DNA of 61,958 bases from positions 1 to 61,958 of the forward strand of contig JAGUYK010000027.1 in assembly GCA_020061355.1 (NCBI GenBank). The letters are read 5' to 3'. This stretch comes from Ignavibacteriales bacterium (GTDB taxonomy: Bacteria; Bacteroidota; Ignavibacteria; Ignavibacteriales; Melioribacteraceae). Made by a program: the position numbers and the translations under genes. The notes beneath the pieces are model-generated. The model was not told the origin of the DNA. It made no database searches and saw only the letters and a list, made by a program, of their open reading frames with translations. Positions 1 to 8,216 of this stretch are shown here, one piece after another. The stretch's first letter is position 1; each line of letters starts with the position of its first letter.

Positions 1-480
1 CGGAAACGAAACCGATATAAGGATTTCGATTACTCAAACGATGGATATTATTTTATAACAACCTGTGTCGAAAACCGAATAAATTATTTCGGTAGAATCC
101 TTACGGGCAAAATGTTGCTGAATAAGTGCGGTTTAATTATTGATAAATGCTGGAATGACTTACCTAACCATTATAACTGTTCGCTTGATTTTTATTCAAT
201 TATGCCCGATCACTTTCACGGTATCATAATAATAGAAAAAACAAATGAACCCGGTAAGAAAAACTACTCTCTTTCAGAAATAATTAGGGGTTTTAAAACA
301 TTTTCATCCAAACAAATAAATCTTGAATTAAATGGTAATTCAAAATTCAAATGGCAAAAATCATTTTATGATAGAATAATTCGTAACGAAAAAGAATTGT
401 TTCGGATAAGAAGATATATCGTGAACAATCCTCTAAAATGGGATCTTGAAAAAAATTTACCGGAAAATCTTGATATATAA
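1..480 (+). CDS. REP-associated tyrosine transposase (RAYT), 5' end cut by window edge
   Basis: Reading frame 1 is open from the first base, so the gene starts before the window. The usual N-terminal RAYT sequence (KRNRYKDFDYSNDGYYFITT) is read upstream of the first ATG at 112. The HUH metal-binding pair is in MPDHFHGII and the likely catalytic tyrosine is in KSFYDRIIRN, followed by the conserved tail IRRYIVNNPLKW. This is the Y1/IS200-like single-strand transposase family that acts on REP hairpins; RAYTs are normally single-copy domesticated genes. The C-terminus is intact and a long palindrome lies 40 bp downstream, as expected for a RAYT and its REP. Start and first residues cannot be judged. 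Confidence 0.88.
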   Translation, partial: RKRNRYKDFDYSNDGYYFITTCVENRINYFGRILTGKMLLNKCGLIIDKCWNDLPNHYNCSLDFYSIMPDHFHGIIIIEKTNEPGKKNYSLSEIIRGFKTFSSKQINLELNGNSKFKWQKSFYDRIIRNEKELFRIRRYIVNNPLKWDLEKNLPENLDI

Positions 481-516
481 ACAATACCATTAATTATCTA
501 TAAAAACATAAAATAT

Positions 517-561
517 GTAGACAGTAGGGAACAGTTTGAAACTGTTCCCTACTGTCCCTAC
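517..561. repeat. REP-like palindrome downstream of the RAYT
   Basis: Perfect 18-bp arms at 520-537 and 539-556 flank one central base. The pairing extends outward (GTAG/CTAC) with a two-base bulge on the right arm. The core arm is GACAGTAGGGAACAGTTT. It lies 40 bp after the RAYT stop and more than 140 bp before the next gene. It could be the RAYT substrate (REP/BIME) or a terminator, though no T-run follows. Confidence 0.75.
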
Positions 562-704
562 CATTTCCAATATTTTTAAAAATCATAACCAATTAACTTT
601 GAAACCGTCCAAACTAATTCATAATTTACAATTAAAAGAAAGACCTACTAGTTGAATTGCACACATTTAATTAACATTTCAATTACATACCTTGAAGGGG
701 GTTT

Positions 705-3700
705 ATGAAAAAACTACTTGTCGCAATAACTATACTATTTTCATTTGCAGCAAAAATTAATGCGCAAATTGATGCAAGAATGCTCCAATATCCGGATGTC
801 TCTAAAACACATATTGTGTTTTCTTATGCCGGGGATTTATGGACGGTTCCAAAAGAAGGTGGAACAGCTACCAAGCTCAGTTCACCAAAGGGTCAGGAAG
901 TCTTTCCAAAATTTTCACCCGATGGATCTCAAATTGCATTCAGTGGAAATTATGACGGCAATATGGATGTATATGTAATTCCAACTACCGGTGGAATTCC
1001 AACAAGAGTAACCAACCATGGAATGCCCGATCGTATAATTGATTGGTATCCCGATGGCAAAAATCTTATCTATGCTTCATCTAAACACAGCGGTAAACAG
1101 CGATTCAGTCAATTCTACAAAGTTTCTCAAAAGGGCGGATTACCTGAAGTTCTTCCCGTTCCATACGGCGAACATGCGTCACTATCACCTGACGGAAAGC
1201 AGATTGCATATACAAACAAATCAGAATCATTCCGAACATGGAAAAGATACCGCGGCGGTGATGCAGCAGATATATGGCTCTTCGATCTTGAAAAGTTGAC
1301 AGTTGATTATATCATTGAAAACCCTGCTGGCGATGAATTGCCAATGTGGAGTGGCAGAAAAATTTATTTCCTTTCAGACCGCGGACCTGAAATTAGAATG
1401 AATATCTGGTCGTATAATCTCGATACAAAAGAATTTAAACAAGTTACAAAGTTCACAGATTTTGATATTCACTTTCCTTCTCTCGGTCCATCCGAAATAG
1501 TATTTGAAGCAGGTGGAAAACTTTATCTATTAAATCTTTCCGACGAAAAATACCGCGAAGTAAAAGTAAATGTAGTTACCGACGCAATTACTTTAATGCC
1601 GCGTAGCGAAAAAGTTTCAACCCTAATTCAGAGCTTTTCTCTTTCGCCGGATGGTAAAAGAGCGATGATTGAAGCACGAGGTGAAATATTCAATGTACCG
1701 GCTGAAAACGGTGCCGTTATCAATCTGACAAAAACTTCGGGTGTAGCAGAACGATATCCCGAATGGTCGCCAAATGGAAAGTACGTTGCTTATTGGAGTG
1801 ATAAATCGGGCGAGTATGAATTAACAGTTCGTGACCTTGAGAAACAAGGCGAAGAGAAAAAATTAACTTCTTACGGTGAAGGTTATAGGTATAGATTATA
1901 CTGGTCGCCGAACAGCAAGATGCTCGCTTTCGTTGATAAGGCAATGGAAATAAAAATTTATGATATGGAAAAAGATAAAACTTATGATGTTGATAAAGGG
2001 AAATACTGGTACCAGGGCAATCTTGCACAGTTTAAACCAAGCTGGTCATCCGACAGCAGATGGCTTGCATATCAAAACGATCTTGATAACAGAGGAAGTG
2101 CAATTTTTATCTATGATACAAAAGAGCAGAAATCAGTTCAGGCAACATCCGGATTCTACAGCGATTCGGAACCGGTTTTTGATCCTGATGGAAAGTATTT
2201 ATACTTCTTCACAAACAGAAATTTTGCACCGGTTTACAGCGACTTTGATAACTCCTTCGTTTACCCCAATGCAACCAACTTAGCGCTTGTAACACTTACA
2301 AACGAAATACTTTCTCCTCTCGCTCCGAAGAATGATACTACTTCAATTAAAAAAGAGGAAGTGAAGAAAGAAGAGGGTAAAGATGCAAAGAAAGAAGAAG
2401 GGAAGAAGGAAGGTGTAAAAGACGAAAAGAAGGATGATAAAACAAAGGAAGTTAAAATTACATTCGATGGATTTGAAAACAGAACGGTAATTCTTCCTCC
2501 GACTTACGGCAATTTTGCACGGTTAGCTGCAGTTTCAGGAAAATTAATTTTCCACCGCACTCCTAACAGCGGATCCTCGGAAAAAACCAGACCGCTCTAT
2601 TTCTATGATCTTGAAAAACGTGAAGAGAAAAAAATTGTGGATGATGTTGATGCATTTACTGTATCTGCCGATGGTAAAAAAATAGCAGTTGTAAAGACGG
2701 GATCTTTCTCGGTTATTGATGTTGCAGAGAATCAGAAACTTGATAAAAAGATGCCGACTTCAATGATGGAGATGAACGTTGATCCGATTGCTGAGTGGAA
2801 ACAAATCTTTAATGATGTATGGCGTTTCGAAAGAGATTTCTTCTACGATAAAAACATGCATGGAGTTGACTGGGATGAAATGCGCGACCGTTACGGAAAA
2901 CTAGTAGATGACTGCGTTACACGCTGGGATCTAAACTACATTCTTGGTGAATTAATCTCAGAATTGAATGCATCTCATACTTACCGCGGTGGCGGTGATA
3001 CGGACGAAGCTGATTTTAGAAACGTTGGCTACCTCGGCATCGATTGGGAAATTGCAAACGGTATATACAGAATAAAGAAAATTATAAGCGGAGCAAAGTG
3101 GGATAGCGAGGTTCGCTCACCTCTTACCATGCCCGGATTAAAAGTAAAAGCCGGTGATTATATTCTTGCAGTCAATGGAGAAAAACTTGATGTTAGCAAA
3201 GCTCCCTGGGGCGCATTCGAAGGTCTCGCAGATAAAACTGTTGAGCTTACCGTTAACGATAAACCATCTATGGATGGCGCTAAGAAAATTATTGTTCAAA
3301 CATTAGCATCCGAAACACGTCTGCGCAACCTGGAATGGATCGAATCGAACAGAAAATATGTTGAAGAAAAAACAAACGGTAAAGTAGGCTACATTTATGT
3401 TCCATCTACAGGTGTTGGTGACGGACAATATGAATTGGTGAGAATGTTCTACGCTCAGATTGATAAAGATGCATTAATAATCGATGAAAGATTTAACAAC
3501 GGCGGACAGATTCCGGATCGTTTCATTGAACTCTTGAACAGAAAACCGCTTGCATATTGGGCAGTACGTGATGGAAGTAAATGGCAGTGGCCTCCGGTTG
3601 CTCACTTTGGTCCAAAAGTTATGCTGATCAATGGATGGAGCGGTTCCGGCGGCGATGCATTCCCGGATTATTTCCGCAAAGCAGGTTTAGGACCGCTTAT

Positions 3701-3980
3701 TGGTACAAGAACCTGGGGCGGATTGATCGGAATTACCGGTGCACCCGCATTGATTGACGGTGGTAATGTTACAGTTCCGACTTTCAGAATGTACGACCCG
3801 GATGGTAAATGGTTTAAAGAGGGTCATGGCGTCGATCCAGATATCGAAGTTATTGACGATCCATCTAAATTGGCAAAAGGTGTTGACCCGCAGCTTGAAA
3901 GAGCTGTTCAGGAAATTTTGAAAGCACTTGAAAAGAATCCTTACAAAGAGCCGAAACAACCGGCTTATGAGAAAAGGTAA
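705..3980 (+). CDS. secreted tricorn-type protease (PD40 propeller, PDZ, peptidase S41)
   Basis: 1091 residues with an N-terminal signal peptide ending near INA-QID. The N-terminal half consists of TolB/PD40 propeller blades (motifs such as FSPDGSQIAFSG and WSPNGKYVAYWS). A Lys/Glu-rich linker lies at about residues 545-585. Then come the tricorn core, a PDZ-like domain and the S41 catalytic domain. Likely catalytic residues are His758 (NASHTYRGG) and Ser981 in GWSGSGGDAF, followed by LIGTRTWGG. Archaeal tricorn has Ser-Asp at the nucleophile; here it is Ser-Gly, as in other bacterial homologues. It probably degrades peptides outside the cytoplasm. An AGGGGG-type Shine-Dalgarno precedes the ATG. 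No operon partner is visible. Confidence 0.93.
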   Translation: MKKLLVAITILFSFAAKINAQIDARMLQYPDVSKTHIVFSYAGDLWTVPKEGGTATKLSSPKGQEVFPKFSPDGSQIAFSGNYDGNMDVYVIPTTGGIPTRVTNHGMPDRIIDWYPDGKNLIYASSKHSGKQRFSQFYKVSQKGGLPEVLPVPYGEHASLSPDGKQIAYTNKSESFRTWKRYRGGDAADIWLFDLEKLTVDYIIENPAGDELPMWSGRKIYFLSDRGPEIRMNIWSYNLDTKEFKQVTKFTDFDIHFPSLGPSEIVFEAGGKLYLLNLSDEKYREVKVNVVTDAITLMPRSEKVSTLIQSFSLSPDGKRAMIEARGEIFNVPAENGAVINLTKTSGVAERYPEWSPNGKYVAYWSDKSGEYELTVRDLEKQGEEKKLTSYGEGYRYRLYWSPNSKMLAFVDKAMEIKIYDMEKDKTYDVDKGKYWYQGNLAQFKPSWSSDSRWLAYQNDLDNRGSAIFIYDTKEQKSVQATSGFYSDSEPVFDPDGKYLYFFTNRNFAPVYSDFDNSFVYPNATNLALVTLTNEILSPLAPKNDTTSIKKEEVKKEEGKDAKKEEGKKEGVKDEKKDDKTKEVKITFDGFENRTVILPPTYGNFARLAAVSGKLIFHRTPNSGSSEKTRPLYFYDLEKREEKKIVDDVDAFTVSADGKKIAVVKTGSFSVIDVAENQKLDKKMPTSMMEMNVDPIAEWKQIFNDVWRFERDFFYDKNMHGVDWDEMRDRYGKLVDDCVTRWDLNYILGELISELNASHTYRGGGDTDEADFRNVGYLGIDWEIANGIYRIKKIISGAKWDSEVRSPLTMPGLKVKAGDYILAVNGEKLDVSKAPWGAFEGLADKTVELTVNDKPSMDGAKKIIVQTLASETRLRNLEWIESNRKYVEEKTNGKVGYIYVPSTGVGDGQYELVRMFYAQIDKDALIIDERFNNGGQIPDRFIELLNRKPLAYWAVRDGSKWQWPPVAHFGPKVMLINGWSGSGGDAFPDYFRKAGLGPLIGTRTWGGLIGITGAPALIDGGNVTVPTFRMYDPDGKWFKEGHGVDPDIEVIDDPSKLAKGVDPQLERAVQEILKALEKNPYKEPKQPAYEKR

Positions 3981-3983
3981 AAA

Positions 3984-4076
3984 GGCATACCTTCTGAGAG
4001 AGTATCGAAGCTGGTATGTCTAAAAAACGGAAGCTTTGCTTAAATGCAAAAGCGGCGGACTTAGTTGGACGCCGCT
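3984..4076. terminator. hairpins between convergent genes
   Basis: Two stems lie between the tricorn-like gene and the convergent gene that ends at 4084. The first is GGCATACC (3984-3991) with GGTATGTC (4013-4020), followed by TAAAAAA. The second is AGCGGCG (4051-4057) with CGCCGCT (4070-4076). They may end transcription from both sides; T-runs are weak. Confidence 0.4.
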
Positions 4077-4083
4077 GCTTCCG

Positions 4084-5160
4084 CTAATTACCAAAAAGAT
4101 TTTTCAACCATTTCTCCCCAAAACCCTCTGGTTCCTCCTGTCTTCTGCTGCGATTGTATTTTGCATAATTTTCTTTAGTCAAGATTGAGACCGGGCCTTC
4201 ATAAATTCCGCCGTCTACGAAACCGTCGTAAACGCGGATTGCTATTGTATTCATCTCGCCGAATTTTAAAACACCGGCAGGAATCTTATAGGCACGTAAT
4301 ATCTGCCACTCTTCCCGGTTATGCATCCAGTAGGGGAGATCATTTATCGGTCCAGTCGATCCGACTAGCCTGCCGTTAATAAATACCTGATCGAAATCAT
4401 CTATTTTTCCGGCAACCAGAATTAATTCTTTTCCTTTAAGGCGGTCCGGCACATAAAACTTGAGCCGGTACCATGCATATCCGTCATAATCCTCCTCACC
4501 CTGATACTCCCAGTACCCGGGGACGATGATACTTCTCCAGTTCCGATCATTATAATTCGTTTCTTTCCATTTAGGATTGTCACCCGTTGAGAATTTCCAG
4601 AGACCCGTAAGATTCAGGTCCCAGTTAAGCATCTCATAAATGCCGCAATACCCTTCCAGAATACCCCCCGATAATTCTGCATCGTAAACTCTTACTGAAA
4701 TCAAATTTTCTTTACCGAACCGTATCAGGTTTTCCGGAATTGTATATTTCCGCCATGCATTATACGCCGTTGAATAATCGGGCGGGAATGATCCTGAAAG
4801 ACCGATCAACTCACCGTTGAAATAGACTTGATCAACATCATCTATTCTGCCGAGCTCCAGACTGAGGCTTTTTCCTTTTAAGCCGGTAGGAATTACAACG
4901 CTTCTACGGTACCATGCATGTCCGTTATATCCGTGAAATCCCTGATCCTCCCATGACGAGGGTACTTTTATTGACTCCCAGGATTTGTCATTATAATCAG
5001 TTTTCATCCGGTTAATGTCATCACCGATCGAAAACTTCCATCGTCCGTTCAGATCAATCAATTTTTTAGATGACTGCGGTAAAACTATTCCGGCTGACAA
5101 AAGAAGAATGAATATTATCGTTTGAAAACCGGTTGTATTTACAATTCTATTCTTCATCAT
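4084..5160 (-). CDS. secreted protein with two tandem GH2-type sugar-binding (jelly-roll) domains
   Basis: 358 residues with a signal peptide (IIFILLLSAGIVLPQ). Two copies of one domain follow each other. Each starts with L.G.WKFS.GD, continues with W..I.VP..WE.QG, A.WYR and a variant of IDD.DQV.(F/I)NG.L(I/V)G, and ends near an (I/V)RVYD motif. This is the N-terminal beta-sandwich of family 2 glycoside hydrolases (beta-galactosidase, beta-glucuronidase). No TIM-barrel catalytic domain is present, so the protein probably binds carbohydrate or cell wall rather than cleaving it. Not in an obvious operon. Confidence 0.85.
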   Translation of the reverse strand: MMKNRIVNTTGFQTIIFILLLSAGIVLPQSSKKLIDLNGRWKFSIGDDINRMKTDYNDKSWESIKVPSSWEDQGFHGYNGHAWYRRSVVIPTGLKGKSLSLELGRIDDVDQVYFNGELIGLSGSFPPDYSTAYNAWRKYTIPENLIRFGKENLISVRVYDAELSGGILEGYCGIYEMLNWDLNLTGLWKFSTGDNPKWKETNYNDRNWRSIIVPGYWEYQGEEDYDGYAWYRLKFYVPDRLKGKELILVAGKIDDFDQVFINGRLVGSTGPINDLPYWMHNREEWQILRAYKIPAGVLKFGEMNTIAIRVYDGFVDGGIYEGPVSILTKENYAKYNRSRRQEEPEGFGEKWLKNLFGN

Positions 5161-5243
5161 TTTTATTTTAGCCGAAATCTATAAAAGGAATATGGTTAAA
5201 AAGTCACCTTACTGTTATAAATTGTAAAAAATTGTCACTGTTT

Positions 5244-5690
5244 TCAGTACAACTTAATTTCAGCAATAAAATCCCTGTTTAGTTTATTTCTTGAATACTC
5301 GACATAAATCGCGTTACACATATGACGAACGCGTTCGTTCCTATCTGTCTTTGCAATTTTATATACGGCTTCGATGCCGTCTTTATCACCTATCAGATAT
5401 AATGAAAGCGCGATAAGAACTTTGCAGTTGGAATCATTAACGGAATTCAATTCTTCAATAAGAACCGGAACTGCTTCTTTAACACGGTATTTGCCGGCGA
5501 AATAGACAGAGCATTTCATCAATCCCAAATTATCAGATTTGATCCCGTGAATAAGATTTGCAATAGCTGCCTTTTTATCTCTGCACTTCAACTCATTCTG
5601 CAAATCCGCATAAGTTGAGTTTGTTAAGATTGCCATAGCAAAGAGAATTAAGAATCCTTTCTTTACGAAGTTGTTAGTTGTGCGTTTCAT
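5244..5690 (-). CDS. small exported HEAT-repeat-like protein
   Basis: 148 residues with a signal peptide (LILFAMAILTNSTYA). The mature part is alpha-helical with HEAT/PBS-like units such as VKEAVPVLIEELNSVND and DKDGIEAVYKIAKTDRNERV. A strong Shine-Dalgarno (AGGGGAGG) sits just before the ATG and supports this start. It lies downstream of the two-component pair on the same strand with a 136-bp gap. Function unknown; HEAT proteins usually mediate protein contacts. Confidence 0.72.
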   Translation of the reverse strand: MKRTTNNFVKKGFLILFAMAILTNSTYADLQNELKCRDKKAAIANLIHGIKSDNLGLMKCSVYFAGKYRVKEAVPVLIEELNSVNDSNCKVLIALSLYLIGDKDGIEAVYKIAKTDRNERVRHMCNAIYVEYSRNKLNRDFIAEIKLY

Positions 5691-5826
5691 TTTGAACCTC
5701 CCCTGTCTTTTAGTGAACTTGTTTTTTTGTTTCTCTGGTACTTTAGACTGAAGTGTTCAAAACGAAGTTGTCATGCGTAAGTAATGAATTGTAAAAAGAT
5801 GTAACAGCTATAGTAAATAAAAAATT

Positions 5827-6507
5827 TTAACCGCTTATCAATTTATAACCGATTCCATGAACCGTTAGAATAATTTTGGGATGATCCGGATCTGTTTCAA
5901 TTTTCTGACGCAGGCGCAGAATAAAGTTATCAACCGTCCTGGTAGTTGTTGCTTCCTGTTTCCATACCTCTTTAAGAAGAGAATCCCGGCTAACAGTTTG
6001 GTTATGATGATGCCACAAATATTCGAGCAGCTCAAATTCCCTGTGGGACATTTGAACTTCAATACCGTTTTCGAATGCGTTGAAAGTATTAAAGTGAAGT
6101 TCAAGTCTCCCGATCCTTACCGAATCCGATTTCTGATCAGACTCACCTGAACGTCTCAGAACGGCCTTAATCCTTGCAATTAATTCCCGCAGGCTGAACG
6201 GTTTTGTAATGTAATCATCGGCGCCAAGTTCCAGTCCAACAACTTTATCGATCTCTTCACCTTTGGCTGTGAGCAGAATGATTGGAGTCTTATTACCAGC
6301 TTCACGGACTTTCTTACATACATCAAACCCCGATAACTTTGGTAACATTACATCTAATATTATCAGATCGAACTTGCCATTGTTAATTTTCTTAAGTCCC
6401 AAAGCTCCATCAGAAGCAGAATCTGTTTCATAACCTTCGAACTCAAGATTGTCAATCAGTCCCATTCTCATCGATGGTTCATCTTCAATAATTAATATCC
6501 GCGCCAT
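5827..6507 (-). CDS. OmpR/PhoB-family response regulator
   Basis: 226 residues. The receiver domain (about 1-120) has the acidic pair EDE and the phospho-acceptor Asp in LIILDVMLP, plus the KP(F) switch (DDYITKPFSL). The C-terminal winged helix (about 130-226) has SHREFELLEYL and TVDNFILRLRQKIE. The gene begins 27 bp after the histidine kinase, so the two form one operon and presumably one phosphorelay. The regulon cannot be read from the window. Confidence 0.95.
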   Translation of the reverse strand: MARILIIEDEPSMRMGLIDNLEFEGYETDSASDGALGLKKINNGKFDLIILDVMLPKLSGFDVCKKVREAGNKTPIILLTAKGEEIDKVVGLELGADDYITKPFSLRELIARIKAVLRRSGESDQKSDSVRIGRLELHFNTFNAFENGIEVQMSHREFELLEYLWHHHNQTVSRDSLLKEVWKQEATTTRTVDNFILRLRQKIETDPDHPKIILTVHGIGYKLISG

Positions 6508-6534
6508 ATTCTCTCCGGATTAATATTCATAAAT

Positions 6535-8079
6535 CTATTTAAGGGGAAATAGGAGGCGGAAAGTGCTGCCTCTCCCCTGTTCACTATCAACCTCAATACT
6601 ACCCTTGTGTGAATCCATAATATGTTTAACGAGAGAGAGACCTAGTCCTGTCCCTTTTGTATCATGAACCAACCCTTTAGACGCTCTGTAAAATTTCTCG
6701 AATATTTTTTGCTGCTCTTCTTTCGGAATGCCGATTCCTTTATCTTCAACCTCAACAATTACATTATCATTTCTTCTCGTTAACCGGAGAAGAACCAATT
6801 TTACTTCTACGGAATATTTTACTGCATTGTCTATCAGGTTTATAACAGCTTCGGAGACCGCCTCTTCATCCGCATTGATCATTAATTTTTCATCGGGCTG
6901 TTCAAGAATAAATTCGAATCCCTTATTAGAAAGATGGAACTTGTATGAATCCGCCACACTTTGAATCACGCGGTTAAGCTCTACTTCCTTAAAATGATAA
7001 TTTCTTTTACCCGCTTCAATTTGCGAGAAGCTAAGTATCTTATTCACAATGCTGCTGAGTCTGCCCGCTTCCTGACTAATAATTTTATAATATTCGTTTT
7101 TCTTCTCTTCAGTTTTTACTCTTCGCATCTCAAGAGTCTCTGCGAACATACTTATCAGAGCAAGCGGTGTGCGAAGCTCGTGCGAAACATTTGAAACAAA
7201 ATCCGATTTGATCTGCGCAAGCTCAACTTCCCTTTTTATATTTCTGAAAGCATAGAAAGCAGTAATTAACATTAATCCGGCAAAAACTAAAAAGATTATC
7301 AGGTTAGATGAAGTTCGCTTTTTCACAAGTCCGGCTATGGTCTCACCTTTAAGCTGAATACCAAGCTGGTAACCGGGTATAAGCCAAAGATTTTTTTTGA
7401 TAATGCGTTGTTCAGAATCAATCTGTGATGTTTGATAAATTTGCTTGTTATTCAATGAGTCATAAATTGAAACAATAAACTGATCCCTTGCTACACTCTG
7501 AATTTTTGATGAAATGGATTTCTGAATAAACAATTGTTTATCTATAGAAAGAACGGAAAACTTTCCGCCTGAAAGGATAAATATCAGGAACAATCGATTA
7601 GTTGAACTTGAATTTACCGCCTCAATTTTTCTAAAACCGGATTTGTTGTAACTGTAAAGACGGCGCAATTGATCAAAATTATTTTGTACTAACTCCTTGA
7701 GAGATCTGTTGTTGTCTGCTAAAGTTATACTGCCTGCATTAAACTCAGCATATAATTGACTCTGAAATAAACTATCCGAAACATAAAGTGATTGAACAGA
7801 TTGAGATTCGCTGAACAGACCTGCTAATTCCTTTTTAAGCTTTTCTTTGCTTGCCTCAATTTCAATAATTGAAGTTAAATGTGAGGTCCAGCTTCTTACA
7901 ATATCGTCCGAATACTGGTTTATAGAAAATAGAATCGATTGAAGCTGGCTGCGGTAGATCTCTTCAATTATTTCCTCGTCCCTGCTGAGAGACGTCATCT
8001 CCCGTACACTGAAAAATATTATAGGAAGTATGAGAACAATTAATAGAATTAGAATAATTTTTTTTATAGGTTTGTTCAT
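6535..8079 (-). CDS. membrane sensor histidine kinase, partner of the adjacent OmpR-type regulator
   Basis: About 514 residues from the ATG at 8079 (MNKPIKKIILILL). The frame is open a little further to a TTG at 8103, but the ATG places the first membrane helix at the N-terminus and is preferred; neither has a clear ribosome site. Layout: transmembrane helix, extracytoplasmic sensor of about 240 residues, second helix (SNLIIFLVFAGLMLITAF), HisKA with phospho-His about residue 300 (SNVSHELRTPLAL), then HATPase with N, G1 (DKGIGIP) and G2 (GTGLGLSL) boxes. The sensor region matches nothing I recognise. The response regulator follows at once. Confidence 0.93.
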   Translation of the reverse strand: MNKPIKKIILILLIVLILPIIFFSVREMTSLSRDEEIIEEIYRSQLQSILFSINQYSDDIVRSWTSHLTSIIEIEASKEKLKKELAGLFSESQSVQSLYVSDSLFQSQLYAEFNAGSITLADNNRSLKELVQNNFDQLRRLYSYNKSGFRKIEAVNSSSTNRLFLIFILSGGKFSVLSIDKQLFIQKSISSKIQSVARDQFIVSIYDSLNNKQIYQTSQIDSEQRIIKKNLWLIPGYQLGIQLKGETIAGLVKKRTSSNLIIFLVFAGLMLITAFYAFRNIKREVELAQIKSDFVSNVSHELRTPLALISMFAETLEMRRVKTEEKKNEYYKIISQEAGRLSSIVNKILSFSQIEAGKRNYHFKEVELNRVIQSVADSYKFHLSNKGFEFILEQPDEKLMINADEEAVSEAVINLIDNAVKYSVEVKLVLLRLTRRNDNVIVEVEDKGIGIPKEEQQKIFEKFYRASKGLVHDTKGTGLGLSLVKHIMDSHKGSIEVDSEQGRGSTFRLLFPLK

Positions 8080-8216
8080 ATCAGAGTAGAATACGGGATC
8101 CAATTTGTCTTTTGCACCAGCAAAATATCAAAATTCCAGAATAAATACCTTTCTACATTATTTCAGTCCCTGCAGAATTATTATAATTTATTTCACAATA
8201 AATAATTGGGGTAAAT

